DNA of 64,000 bases from Paenibacillus sp. FSL R5-0766 (GCF_037971845.1 NZ_CP150227.1:4216001-4280000), one strand, 5' to 3'. Counted from the stretch's first letter, positions 34,966 through 43,320 are shown. The notes: generated by a model from the sequence alone, not told the origin. Numbers and translations: made by a program.

Positions 34966-36267
34966 TCACCAGCGCAGAGGTTCTTCTCCACGCCACAACA
35001 CATACCGCTCCAACTCACGAAGAGTGCCTGTACCGATCCCGTACTCGTCCATTTCTTTGGAACAAAGATCAAGCAGATGCAGCATGCCACCATATGTGCC
35101 AACTGCAAGTTTGGATCGCTCTGGTGATACGGCGAGAGAATAGATCGTACTACCCACAAAATGGCGCCATACTTCCTTACCCTCGCCATTCACACAATAC
35201 AGGTAACCATATGCATCTCCAAGTACCATGCCTGACTCTATTTCCACTGCTGCATACACACGTGCATTCTCATCCATCACTGGCCAATCTTCCTTCGTTT
35301 CGTTGCCTGCAATTGATTCCAGCGGGACTTGTATCGTGACCCCGTTATAGAAATGACATGCGTTAAACAAGACGGTCTGGTTATCACTGGTGAATGCTGC
35401 ATAATGAGGGTAGCTCGATTCTGGATAGAGAGAGTATGTCTTGTTCAGCTGGCGGTCCATCACCATATGATTGCTCCCTTGGCTACCATATGCAATCCAT
35501 CGACCATCCCGAGATACCGCTGCATGCCCCATATCTATCTGTGTATCCTCTAGCTCATACTCTTCGATCTCTGCCAGATCGGGATGAAGCAAGGTCACCT
35601 GGGCTTGTGTGACAAGATATATCCCGTATCTTGAATGTATAAGTAGTGCTCTGCCTTCATCCATAGGTATAAGTCCTTCAAGTGTCCGTTCGGGATGCTC
35701 ACAGTCCGCAAGTGATTCAATCCGAGGTAATGCCGACTGTATCCGGGCTTGAATATCTTCCCATCGATATGTCGCTATCTCCTGTCCTTCCAACTTGCGA
35801 TCTGGCTGACGAATGATACGTATCCCATCTGGTCCTGCAAGCGCAAAGTCAAGTCCATCCGATGAGCAACCTGCAAAAGTATATGGAGAGATCAACTGCC
35901 ATCCGTGCTGATCCATCGTATATATCTGACTATTCTCCGTGAAAATTCCCGTATTACATACAATTGTTTCCTCGTTCAGATAACCTACAACTTTGACCGC
36001 TTGCATGGAAGCCTGAAACGCCTCATTCAGTGGCCACGTCGCTGCTGGCAGCTCACGTCGGAGCACCTCCAGGTCACCGTGGAGATTGGCCTGTCTAACC
36101 ATCTGGAATACTTCAGTACTCATTCCGCTTCTGGAGTCTACCTCCAACTCGGATTCATCCGGTTGCTCTCCCTGCATACTTCTCCGGACAAATGCATTGA
36201 CATCCCTTGCATAACGCTTGCCTTCATTGCGCCATTGTTCCGCAATGTCTTCCTTTAACCAACTCAT
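34966..36267 (-). CDS. Beta-propeller (WD40/PQQ-like) protein
   Basis: Protein of 433 residues with a helical N terminus (about 1-85) and a repeat region resembling WD40 or quinoprotein-type blades, for example AAVSRDGRWIAYGSQGSNHM, YAAFTSDNQTVLFNACHF and SLAVSPERSKLAVGTYGGMLHLLDL. No signal peptide, so it acts in the cytoplasm, probably as a protein-binding scaffold. It has 31 bp and 21 bp gaps to neighbours in the SUKH operon. Function unknown. Confidence 0.75.
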   Translation of the reverse strand: MSWLKEDIAEQWRNEGKRYARDVNAFVRRSMQGEQPDESELEVDSRSGMSTEVFQMVRQANLHGDLEVLRRELPAATWPLNEAFQASMQAVKVVGYLNEETIVCNTGIFTENSQIYTMDQHGWQLISPYTFAGCSSDGLDFALAGPDGIRIIRQPDRKLEGQEIATYRWEDIQARIQSALPRIESLADCEHPERTLEGLIPMDEGRALLIHSRYGIYLVTQAQVTLLHPDLAEIEEYELEDTQIDMGHAAVSRDGRWIAYGSQGSNHMVMDRQLNKTYSLYPESSYPHYAAFTSDNQTVLFNACHFYNGVTIQVPLESIAGNETKEDWPVMDENARVYAAVEIESGMVLGDAYGYLYCVNGEGKEVWRHFVGSTIYSLAVSPERSKLAVGTYGGMLHLLDLCSKEMDEYGIGTGTLRELERYVLWRGEEPLRW

Positions 36268-36288
36268 AGGTGTCCCTCCACTCTGCCC

Positions 36289-37023
36289 CTATTCATATGC
36301 CGTACAATGATGTGCCTGCAAGAACATACTGATTTCGTTATCCGTCGCCTCCTCCGCACCATTCTTTTCTTCATAGAACAGGGCAACTTCTCTCCCAGCT
36401 GCATAGTTAAATCGTAAATATCCTCCCATCGACACCATGAACATCTTGCACATGTACTCATTCTCCAACACAGCATCCCAATTAAATTCTGTTTTGCATG
36501 TATCGGCGAGTTCCTTCATGGAGCTTCCCTGTTCTGTCCCTGAAAAATGGTAAAACGTATGTTTCCGCAGCTCATTCCACGGTTCAAAGTATAGTGGCGT
36601 TATCGGTTTATCCTGATGATAATACCCACAATAGATCCGGTCCAACGTTTCACCAAATTCAGTCTCCGAGCATGTCCATAAGGTGATATTCTCATCATGA
36701 CGTGGTAGCCACAGCAGCCCCTCAACTTCCGGATGAACAGCAAGGAAATCTCCATCTACAGAACTGCCGATGGAGATGCACTGTTCAAGTTGATGCTGAC
36801 TTATAGGCGAATCATCCGTATGTATCCAAAAATCATATTCCACAAAAGGCTTCAACACTTCCGAGTCAGGTCTCTGCACATTCATCCAACCCGTGTATGT
36901 ACCTTCCCCGTATTGCTCAATCCAGGTGCGGTATGATAAAGGTAGCGAGATGCCGTGCTGTTGTTCAAAGTGATCCAGTTCCTCTGTTGGAACCGGCTTA
37001 AGTACACGGGATACAATATACAT
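36289..37023 (-). CDS. SUKH (SMI1/KNR4) family protein
   Basis: Protein of 244 residues. The N-terminal motif LDHFEQQHGISLPLSYRTWIEQYGEGTYTGW (about 17-47) is the typical SUKH start, and the IGSSVDGDFLAVHPEVEGLLWLPR segment near 85-110 is the second conserved region. The C-terminal 90 residues are less typical. It is unlike the SUKH protein at 33885 outside these motifs, as is usual for divergent immunity proteins. Located 45 bp from the gene upstream and 21 bp from the propeller gene. Confidence 0.85.
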   Translation of the reverse strand: MYIVSRVLKPVPTEELDHFEQQHGISLPLSYRTWIEQYGEGTYTGWMNVQRPDSEVLKPFVEYDFWIHTDDSPISQHQLEQCISIGSSVDGDFLAVHPEVEGLLWLPRHDENITLWTCSETEFGETLDRIYCGYYHQDKPITPLYFEPWNELRKHTFYHFSGTEQGSSMKELADTCKTEFNWDAVLENEYMCKMFMVSMGGYLRFNYAAGREVALFYEEKNGAEEATDNEISMFLQAHHCTAYE

Positions 37024-37068
37024 TTTTCGACATCTCCCATCTCAGTTTGGTTCATTCGTTTACAGGAT

Positions 37069-37626
37069 CTAAGCCAATTCTTCCTGTACAATTTCAGTCC
37101 ATACTCCTTTACGATTCAGAATGCGAATGGCAAAGGCATCATATCCATCACGCTTGACCTGATCAAAATGCATGAGTTCTCCCGTGATCAGTTCATATGC
37201 ACCATTTTCATCTACATCTTCGCCAAACTCGTCATCCCAAGGCACATTGTAGTAGGCCGTCAACTCAACTTTAAAGATGTCCTCTCCTTCAACATCCAGG
37301 TAAGGACGAAGGGGTCTGTCATGTAGTGCTTCTTCCGAATAGGTCTCACATAACATGGCATCATATCCGTGCTTGGCGGTATCAATGAGCAGATAGCGCT
37401 CACCCGTGACCGTATGCTCCGCATATACAAGAAGCGGTGTCGAATCATGCCAGGTAATCAGATCATCTTCGGTCAAGTCACCATAATAAAAAATATGGAA
37501 TTTATCATGACCATCACTCGTTTGAAGTTTGCCTTTCCATTCCACTTCATCGGACTTTATGTCCTCTTCTTTCCTAATTAATCCTTCCAGATAAACAGGT
37601 CCGTGTTGTACACCATACTCATTCAT
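37069..37626 (-). CDS. Hypothetical acidic protein
   Basis: Protein of 185 residues, strongly acidic, with no signal peptide or membrane helix and no family that I recognise. It contains FHIFYYGDLTEDDLITWHD, TGERYLLIDTAKHGYDAMLCE and GVWTEIVQEEL. The Tyr-Asp-Ala-Met/Phe pattern occurs twice (HGYDAMLCE, DGYDAFAIR). Its ATG overlaps the stop of the preceding membrane protein gene by 4 bp, indicating translational coupling. A possible immunity-type protein. Confidence 0.65.
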   Translation of the reverse strand: MNEYGVQHGPVYLEGLIRKEEDIKSDEVEWKGKLQTSDGHDKFHIFYYGDLTEDDLITWHDSTPLLVYAEHTVTGERYLLIDTAKHGYDAMLCETYSEEALHDRPLRPYLDVEGEDIFKVELTAYYNVPWDDEFGEDVDENGAYELITGELMHFDQVKRDGYDAFAIRILNRKGVWTEIVQEELA

Positions 37627-38279
37627 CGTCTCGCCTCCGATTTGTTCATTCGAATGGTAACCACTTTGTGATCCTCATCCACCGTCAGTTTCACATCGAT
37701 ATTTAACTTGTCGCGAAATAACGCCGTAATATTAATATAAGGATCGCGAACAGCTTCACCGCCGCCACCATTCGTAGAACGGCTCATTCCCTGATGAATA
37801 ATGGATTCCACCAGCTGTTTATCTCCCTTGCCGGTGTTATTGTAGGTGTAGATCACCTGCCCATCCTGATCATACAGATTCAAAACCGTTGTAAAATCGT
37901 TGGCGTTCTCATACTGCCTCTCGGTCTGCACATAGTTGTGATCTGTTCGTTGATAGTTTAAAGTACCAGCCAGATACGGATTGTCCCCGCCGGGCTTCAC
38001 ATCATATTCCTGATAGGCCAGATTAAACAGGTATTGGAGATGACTCATGTCGATCCGGTAATAAAACTGACGGTTATCTTCCTCTTTGTCCATCGCTGCA
38101 AAACTGTTAATCAGTGGCCAGGCTTCATAGGACTTCCCATTAACATCAACGGCGAGAGCATAGTCAGATAATACTGTCTCTTTTTGAAATACACCAAATG
38201 TCTGTAAAATAAAATAAGCCGGAATCATCAACATACCCAGAATGACTGCAAAAATAGTAAGTTTAACTCGTAGTTTCAT
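37623..38279 (-). CDS. Membrane-anchored hypothetical protein
   Basis: Protein of 218 residues with a single N-terminal membrane helix (about 7-28) and an exported or lumenal domain of 190 residues lacking cysteine. That domain includes DPYINITALFRDKLNIDVKL and ends in basic residues. Unknown family. It is translationally coupled (ATGA overlap) to the acidic protein downstream and has 45 bp to the zinc-ribbon gene upstream, so it belongs to the SUKH operon. Confidence 0.65.
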   Translation of the reverse strand: MKLRVKLTIFAVILGMLMIPAYFILQTFGVFQKETVLSDYALAVDVNGKSYEAWPLINSFAAMDKEEDNRQFYYRIDMSHLQYLFNLAYQEYDVKPGGDNPYLAGTLNYQRTDHNYVQTERQYENANDFTTVLNLYDQDGQVIYTYNNTGKGDKQLVESIIHQGMSRSTNGGGGEAVRDPYINITALFRDKLNIDVKLTVDEDHKVVTIRMNKSEARR

Positions 38280-38324
38280 ATCTTCTCTCCTTGCGGCTTT
38301 AACGCTTCATCTTCAATTCCATTC

Positions 38325-38933
38325 TCATCCAGTCTTGTGCTGAAGCTTCGACAGTGTACGAACAACCACATCCCTGTTCTTCGCATCTTTGATATAAGCC
38401 GGAATACTATGTGAAGCCGTTCGTATAGGCATATTTCCGTATTTCACACGCAGATCTGCGGAGACATAAGCGATGAGATAATTCAGATGTTCCCGATTCA
38501 CAGCCCATATTATTTTTCCTCTGAACTCATCCAGGAAGTATAATTCCAGCTCGAACACAGGATCTTTCCCTGCACAAATCTCGGAAAAACACCTTTGGTA
38601 TGTCGGCGTGGCGTGTAATTCAACCTGATTCACAGAACCACAATGCGGACATTCTACATGCGTTGATCGGTGAGACGTCTTTTTCTCGTCTGTGACTTCC
38701 ACGTTGAACCAGCGTTCACATACAGCACAATTCCCCTTGGCTTTATATTGATATACTGGTTCTTCAAAAGCTTGAGCGTAACATTCGAAACACTTCCATC
38801 CCAGTTGATCATTCCGTTGTTCAATCGAAGCGTGCCCACCGCATTTGGGACATTTCACATCAATCCGCTCTCCCCGTCGAAGAACCGAATAAAAACTGTA
38901 CTTATACGCACCTTCATCTTCGAAACGTTTCAT
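38325..38933 (-). CDS. Zinc-ribbon protein, first gene of the SUKH operon
   Basis: Protein of 202 residues with three CxxC pairs: CPKCGG, CFECYA, CAVCER and a fourth in VECPHCGS, forming two probable zinc ribbons in the first 105 residues. The second half has VFELELYFLDEFRGKIIWAV and ends near HSIPAYIKDAKNRDVVV. The ATG at 38933 has AGAAGGGTGG upstream. No known function. The CxxC-type ribbons and operon position suggest a nucleic-acid or protein-binding role. Confidence 0.7.
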   Translation of the reverse strand: MKRFEDEGAYKYSFYSVLRRGERIDVKCPKCGGHASIEQRNDQLGWKCFECYAQAFEEPVYQYKAKGNCAVCERWFNVEVTDEKKTSHRSTHVECPHCGSVNQVELHATPTYQRCFSEICAGKDPVFELELYFLDEFRGKIIWAVNREHLNYLIAYVSADLRVKYGNMPIRTASHSIPAYIKDAKNRDVVVRTLSKLQHKTG

Positions 38934-39089
38934 CCTGTATCCACCCTTCTCCCTGAAACTATGACACACATTGCGTTAGAATACTCAACATTTACCAATC
39001 CATCTCTCTAAAATTATATGAAACTCCGTTCCACAGCACAAGAATGGAAGACAGATTGTTGGAAATGCCTCTAATACGACATACCCAAG

Positions 39090-39132
39090 TGTGTGCCTCA
39101 TCACACCCGTCCCCACCTCAATAACGTAATCT
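39090..39132 (+). promoter_or_regulatory. Fnr/Crp-type box and promoter of nirK
   Basis: TGTGT-GCCTCA-TCACA at 39090-39105 matches TGTGA-N6-TCACA at 9 of 10 positions. A -10 candidate TAATCT at 39127-39132 puts the predicted start at about 39139, which is 41.5 bp from the box centre, the class II activator position. A weaker copy (TGTGA-AAAACA-TCACT) lies at 39178-39193, just before the coding region. Confidence 0.6.
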
Positions 39133-39213
39133 ATAACTAAATAACTACTGAAATGAAAGAAAACCTGTTTTTTAGATTGTGAAAAACATCACTTGAGTAA
39201 AGGTTGTGCAACT

Positions 39214-40209
39214 ATGTTCTCCTTACTGAATGTATATAAATGGTCACTCGTATTCGCTATATTCACAGCAACGCTCTCTCACTGTAGTTCAACTGATACG
39301 GTTAAACCTGTTCACCACGATGAAGTCTCCTCCTCCTCCTCTGCGGTCAGTCAACCCCCGGTGGACCCGATCATTCGCAGAGAAGGTACTACGGTATATA
39401 TTGAAATGACGGCTCAGGTTACAGATGTCGAAATCTCCGAAGGAGTGATCTACAACGCTTGGACATTTAATGGTACCGTTCCCGGACCCGTCCTACGAGT
39501 GACCGAGGGAGATACATTGGTGTTCACGTTAAAAAATAAAGATTCCAGCCTGCCTCACTCCATGGATTTTCACGCTGTACATGCTGCTCCAAGCAGCAAA
39601 TTTATTGATGTGATGCCAGGCGAGGAAGGCACGTTCACCTACTCAACCTCCTCACCAGGTGTATTCATGTATCACTGTGGAACCAAACCGGTTCTTGCCC
39701 ATATCGCAAACGGGATGTACGGCATGATTATTGTTGAACCCAAGGCTGGATATCCTTCCGATGACTTGGTTGATCGTGAGTATACCCTTGTTCAGAGTGA
39801 ATGGTACAAAGAGCATGATTATGAAGCTTTTTTGAACGGGGAACCGGATTATGTCGTATTTAACGGTAATGACTATGGATTAGTAAAACATCCCCTGTTA
39901 GCCAAAGTAGGAGATACGGTGCGAATCTATGTCAGTAATGCCGGACCCAATGAAGTCTCATCCTTCCACGTTGTGGGTACCATTATGGACCGTGTGTATA
40001 CCGATGGGAATCCACGCAACATCCAGTATGGAATACAGACGGTTATGCTTCCCGCAAGTGGTGGAGCTGTCGTAGAGTTCACCGTGACCGAAGAAGGTGA
40101 TTATGCGATTGTAACCCATCAGTTCAACCATGTAGCCAAAGGCGCTGCCGCTGTTCTGCGTGTGACCAAGGATGGTACGGATCATGGTGGACCCACGATG
40201 TCTCACTGA
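39214..40209 (+). CDS. nirK: Copper-containing nitrite reductase-like protein
   Basis: Exported two-domain cupredoxin of 331 residues that would reduce nitrite to nitric oxide. All expected copper ligands are present: type 1 His115, Cys155, His163, Met168; type 2 His120, His154, His302. The catalytic Asp118 and a second-domain His252 are present too. The N terminus is a signal-type sequence with a Cys at residue 24, in an atypical lipobox (LSHC), so a lipid anchor is possible. The ATG at 39214 is a choice; TTG at 39193 is an alternative. It is followed 56 bp later by a Crp/Fnr gene. Confidence 0.8.
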   Translation: MFSLLNVYKWSLVFAIFTATLSHCSSTDTVKPVHHDEVSSSSSAVSQPPVDPIIRREGTTVYIEMTAQVTDVEISEGVIYNAWTFNGTVPGPVLRVTEGDTLVFTLKNKDSSLPHSMDFHAVHAAPSSKFIDVMPGEEGTFTYSTSSPGVFMYHCGTKPVLAHIANGMYGMIIVEPKAGYPSDDLVDREYTLVQSEWYKEHDYEAFLNGEPDYVVFNGNDYGLVKHPLLAKVGDTVRIYVSNAGPNEVSSFHVVGTIMDRVYTDGNPRNIQYGIQTVMLPASGGAVVEFTVTEEGDYAIVTHQFNHVAKGAAAVLRVTKDGTDHGGPTMSH

Positions 40210-40265
40210 GACATAACAATAGATAATGGCTATACCTATCCTGAACCATTCGAGGTGATTAAACG

Positions 40266-40952
40266 ATGATCTGTACACACGAAGCGAAGGATGCCTGTTT
40301 CTCCAAAGTATCTCTGTTCCAGCATCTTGATCCATCCGAAGCTGCCTTGCTGATCTCCCTTCTGCATACCCGCAAATATAACAAAGGCGAAGTTGTCGTT
40401 CAGGAGGGCGAACGCTCAGATACGCTTTACGTGGTCCACCAGGGATGTGTGAAGTTATCCAAATACAATGGAAATGGCAAGGAACATATTATTCGGTTTC
40501 TGTTTCCCGGTGATTTCTTCGGACAAGATTCCCTGTTACACCAAAAACCACATGCCGCGAACGCCGAAGTTCTGGAGCCTTCAGCCATCTGCTCTATCAG
40601 CAAGCATGACTTTGACCAGTTACTTGAACATGATCCGAAGCTTGCTTACCATTTCCTGCTTGCCATTTCCAATCTTCTGCGTGAAACAGATGAATGGAAC
40701 AGTTCGCTCAGTGCGATGACAACGGAACAGAAGATTGCCAAGCTGCTTTTGTATTTCCATACCCGAAATCATGCAAGGCATGAGATCCGCTTGCCTGTTT
40801 TCAAAAAAGATATGGCTCTGTTACTCGGGATTACACCTGAAACACTAAGTCGCAAACTTACCATGATGCAAACTCAGGGGCTACTTCAGGTTACAGGAAA
40901 CTGCATCCTTATTCTTCAACTGGAGCAGCTTAGGGAAAAGGTTACTCACTGA
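40266..40952 (+). CDS. Crp/Fnr-family regulator with FNR-type recognition helix
   Basis: Regulator of 228 residues with an N-terminal cyclic-nucleotide-binding-type domain and a C-terminal winged helix-turn-helix. The recognition helix reads TPETLSRKL, which has the E-x-x-S-R pattern of FNR and Dnr, proteins that bind TTGAT-N4-ATCAA. Cysteines occur at residues 3 and 11, in HQGCVKL, in SAICSIS and near the C terminus, so a redox or Fe-S sensing mode is possible, but the spacing is not that of E. coli FNR. GAGGTG precedes the ATG, and it follows nirK by 56 bp, probably in the same transcript. Confidence 0.85.
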   Translation: MICTHEAKDACFSKVSLFQHLDPSEAALLISLLHTRKYNKGEVVVQEGERSDTLYVVHQGCVKLSKYNGNGKEHIIRFLFPGDFFGQDSLLHQKPHAANAEVLEPSAICSISKHDFDQLLEHDPKLAYHFLLAISNLLRETDEWNSSLSAMTTEQKIAKLLLYFHTRNHARHEIRLPVFKKDMALLLGITPETLSRKLTMMQTQGLLQVTGNCILILQLEQLREKVTH

Positions 40953-40992
40953 ACTAAAGATTTGACAATAACACTGAGATGACAGAATAACA
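40949..40992. repeat. Degenerate copy of the dispersed repeat end
   Basis: The stretch with TAACACTGAGATGACAGAATAAC matches the left end of the 217-bp element at 30779 (ACACTGxxATxxxxxxGCAGAATAAC) in a shortened form. It overlaps the end of the regulator gene. Confidence 0.35.
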
Positions 40993-41026
40993 GCGTATTT
41001 GGACAAGTATTATATTTCACATCAGA

Positions 41027-41069
41027 TGTGAGTATCGTCACAGTGCGGGCTTACGTTAGCGTATACAGT
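41027..41069 (+). promoter_or_regulatory. Perfect Fnr/Crp-type box and promoter of the YlbF-like gene
   Basis: TGTGA-GTATCG-TCACA at 41027-41042 is a perfect consensus box. A -10 candidate TACAGT (41064-41069), or TATACA at 41062-41067, puts the start near 41076, again about 41 bp from the box centre. Confidence 0.75.
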
Positions 41070-41098
41070 TAAGAAAAGATCTACAGGAGGGTTTTGCG

Positions 41099-41524
41099 AT
41101 GAATACGGTTGTTAAATTGGACAAACAGATCATTATGCACAAAATGCAGGAGTTATGTTCACTACTGTTACAAGATGAAGGATACAAAGAGATGCGGGAC
41201 ATGATTGATCAGTTTGCAGCAGATGAACAGGCCACAGCCCAGTATGAGCGTTTTATGGAGAAACATCAGGCACTGGAGGAGAAAGAACGGCAAAATATTG
41301 AGTTGCTTGCCTCTGAAATTCAGGTATATGAAGAGGAAGAACGCGCTCTTTATGATCATCCCCTCATTCGACGGTTCATCTATGCACAGCGCGAGTTCAG
41401 CCAGCTGCATCAGCAGATCAGTCACTATTTCACGAAATCCGTGGAAATGAACCGTCTACCCGAAGCGAATGAACTGGGTAAAGAGGCTTGCGGGTGTGGA
41501 GGAAGTTGTTCCAGCAACCACTAA
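41099..41524 (+). CDS. YlbF/YmcA-family protein with Cys-rich tail
   Basis: Protein of 141 residues, almost fully helical with a coiled-coil middle (about 45-85), as in YlbF/YmcA proteins that in Bacillus form a complex with YaaT affecting RNA maturation and sporulation. The C-terminal tail has CGCGGSC, three closely spaced cysteines that could bind an Fe-S cluster or other metal. AGGAGGG lies 6 bp before the ATG. It is monocistronic under a perfect Fnr-type box, so it is expected to be expressed under low oxygen. Confidence 0.78.
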   Translation: MNTVVKLDKQIIMHKMQELCSLLLQDEGYKEMRDMIDQFAADEQATAQYERFMEKHQALEEKERQNIELLASEIQVYEEEERALYDHPLIRRFIYAQREFSQLHQQISHYFTKSVEMNRLPEANELGKEACGCGGSCSSNH

Positions 41525-41547
41525 GATTATCTTTTGTCTGAATAATA

Positions 41548-41592
41548 AAAAGAGTATCCGATCAGAAACCACTCTGTTCGGATACTCTTTTT
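41548..41592 (+). terminator. Terminator after the YlbF-like gene
   Basis: AAAAGAGTATCCGA pairs with TCGGATACTCTTT around a 16-nt loop, followed by TTTTT. It may also end the convergent ZIP gene transcript. Confidence 0.85.
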
Positions 41593-41595
41593 ATA

Positions 41596-41642
41596 TAGAT
41601 TTAACTAATATTTACACGACTATGTAGTGGACAGCGATCGGA
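41596..41642. repeat. Half copy of the dispersed palindromic repeat
   Basis: ATTTAACTAATATTTACACG and the following ...GGACAGCGATCGG match the inverted right end of the element at 30779 (GTTCAACTAACATTTACACG ... GGGCAG). Confidence 0.45.
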
Positions 41643-41657
41643 AACGTATTCTGTCAT

Positions 41658-42383
41658 CTACAGATCCAACAACAGTGATACGAGCAATCCCATGGATGCA
41701 ATCAAACCCACGACAGGGCCGCCTTCCTCAAAGGCTTCTGGCATCATCGTCGAGCAGATCATCGCAATGATTCCACCACCTGCAAATGCACCAATTGCTG
41801 CACCCATCTCCTCAGGAAGCTGCTCGAGAAACAGATATCCACCCAGAGCTGCAAACGCGGAGATCAGCAATACACTTAACCACATCAACATAATTTTCGC
41901 ACGACTGTACTTGCTACCCTGCAATCCAACCGTACTCGACAGACCTTCAGGGATGTTGCTGACAAAAATGGATACCACCAGCACCACACTGACACCGTTA
42001 CCAGCCAGCAAGCTGGCTCCAAGCATGATGGATTCCGGGATAGCGTCCATTACTGTGCCTGCAAAGATCCCCAAGCCGCTTTGATTCGAGTCTCCTGACC
42101 TTCCCGAGCGTTTACGCCCTGCCCCACCCTTTGCCGAGATGAGCAGGTCAAACAAGGTATACACGACGGCACCTGCCGTAAAACCAATGGCTGTAGGGAT
42201 AATCCCCCCATCATTCAGCGCATCTCCGAGTAGTTCAAAGGTAGCTGCCCCGATTAATGTACCTGTCCCAAAAGCCATGATCCATCCGATGACTCGTTTA
42301 GGAATCTTTAGAAACAGGGCTGCGAGTGCACCAATGACAACCGCTGAGGCAGAGATGCCGCCCCACATGAATGCAGTCCACAT
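41658..42383 (-). CDS. ZIP-family metal transporter
   Basis: Inner-membrane divalent metal transporter of 241 residues with about seven or eight helices. The metal-path signatures are DAIPESIMLG and FVSNIPEGLSST, each with the conserved Pro-Glu, and there is a hydrophilic Gly/Ser/Arg loop near residues 85-100. Zinc, iron or manganese are possible substrates. GAGAGGGG lies before the ATG. Its stop faces the terminator of the YlbF-like gene. No metal-responsive site was seen. Confidence 0.87.
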   Translation of the reverse strand: MWTAFMWGGISASAVVIGALAALFLKIPKRVIGWIMAFGTGTLIGAATFELLGDALNDGGIIPTAIGFTAGAVVYTLFDLLISAKGGAGRKRSGRSGDSNQSGLGIFAGTVMDAIPESIMLGASLLAGNGVSVVLVVSIFVSNIPEGLSSTVGLQGSKYSRAKIMLMWLSVLLISAFAALGGYLFLEQLPEEMGAAIGAFAGGGIIAMICSTMMPEAFEEGGPVVGLIASMGLLVSLLLDL

Positions 42384-42465
42384 CCGGGTCGACCCCTCTC
42401 TTGTTCAATAATCTTCTATCATTCCATTAACCCTTGCCGACGAATCAAAAACAATCCTGTGACGT

Positions 42466-42508
42466 TGTGACCTATATCACCTGCTGTGTTCAAAAATCAC
42501 GCTATGAT
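42466..42508 (+). promoter_or_regulatory. Fnr-type box and promoter facing antisense to ywiC
   Basis: TGTGA-CCTATA-TCACC (42466-42481) matches the box at 9 of 10 positions. On the plus strand a good -10, TATGAT at 42503-42508, gives a start at about 42515, 41.5 bp from the box centre. A transcript from here would run antisense through ywiC toward the fnr-like gene. On the minus strand, toward the ZIP gene, no matching -10 was found. Confidence 0.45.
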
Positions 42509-42521
42509 GAAATGATGCGGT

Positions 42522-43250
42522 TTACAACAGAACAGACCAGATCAGGAACTGTACGGCTCCAATAATTTCAATGATACCGACCTTCATAGGACGCAGTGTT
42601 CTGCCTGCATATATGAAGGTGCGTACAGCGGAATAGATATACGCCAAAGACATCCATGGATATCCGATCACCATCGGTATGATAATTAGAAGGATATGTA
42701 CCATGCGAGTTAGCATCAGCCATCGCTTATTCGTTCGCTCTCGAAAGACTGATTTCACAAAGAACGTACTTCCTGTAAAATGTAAGAAAGAAAACAAAAC
42801 GACGATTGCCATTCCATAGTCCCAGTGCCCGCCTCCTATGAGATAAGCAGCTGCTCCCCCTAGAGAGAATACCAGCATGGCACACAGGTCATTGGTAAGC
42901 GAGCGTTCTACTTTGTGTCTCACATGCCAGATGTTCACCAGCAACAAGCCAGCCAGTACCGGGCCAAAGAATAATAGTGAGATCTGACCCAGAACGGGTG
43001 GGATCAGACAGATTAGAGCCACTGTACCGTAGATTGCCGCCCACTTGTAGAGACGATGTCGATTGGCATTCTTTTTCAAAGACTGTAGTAAGGGATACGC
43101 GGTTAGATATAATCCAAGCCAAGCTACAAATAAGGGCGCATGCAGCCAGTGCGGACCACTTGCAATCACACCTACCAGAAAAGGCACACTAACCATGGCC
43201 CAGCCGCCATGTTCATGAGGGATAACGATTGAATGCGTATTGGTTTTCAC
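42522..43250 (-). CDS. YwiC-like membrane protein
   Basis: Integral membrane protein of 242 residues with about seven or eight helices. The signature HEHGGWAMVSVPFLVG at the N terminus marks the YwiC family. It starts at GTG behind AGGAGG. In Bacillus subtilis ywiC lies in the narK-fnr-ywiC-arfM-nar region, and here it is divergent from an fnr-like gene, so its link with nitrate respiration is conserved. The biochemical role is unknown. Confidence 0.87.
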   Translation of the reverse strand: MKTNTHSIVIPHEHGGWAMVSVPFLVGVIASGPHWLHAPLFVAWLGLYLTAYPLLQSLKKNANRHRLYKWAAIYGTVALICLIPPVLGQISLLFFGPVLAGLLLVNIWHVRHKVERSLTNDLCAMLVFSLGGAAAYLIGGGHWDYGMAIVVLFSFLHFTGSTFFVKSVFRERTNKRWLMLTRMVHILLIIIPMVIGYPWMSLAYIYSAVRTFIYAGRTLRPMKVGIIEIIGAVQFLIWSVLL

Positions 43251-43271
43251 CTCACAGTTAACCTCCTAGGA

Positions 43272-43300
43272 TTGAATGATATCGAAGTTAGAAATATGAA
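43272..43300 (+). promoter_or_regulatory. Predicted promoter of the fnr-like gene
   Basis: TTGAAT, a 17-bp spacer and TATGAA, about 20 bp before the ATG at 43321. No Fnr-type box overlaps it. Confidence 0.55.
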
Positions 43301-43320
43301 CACAGAGAGGAAAGATTCTC

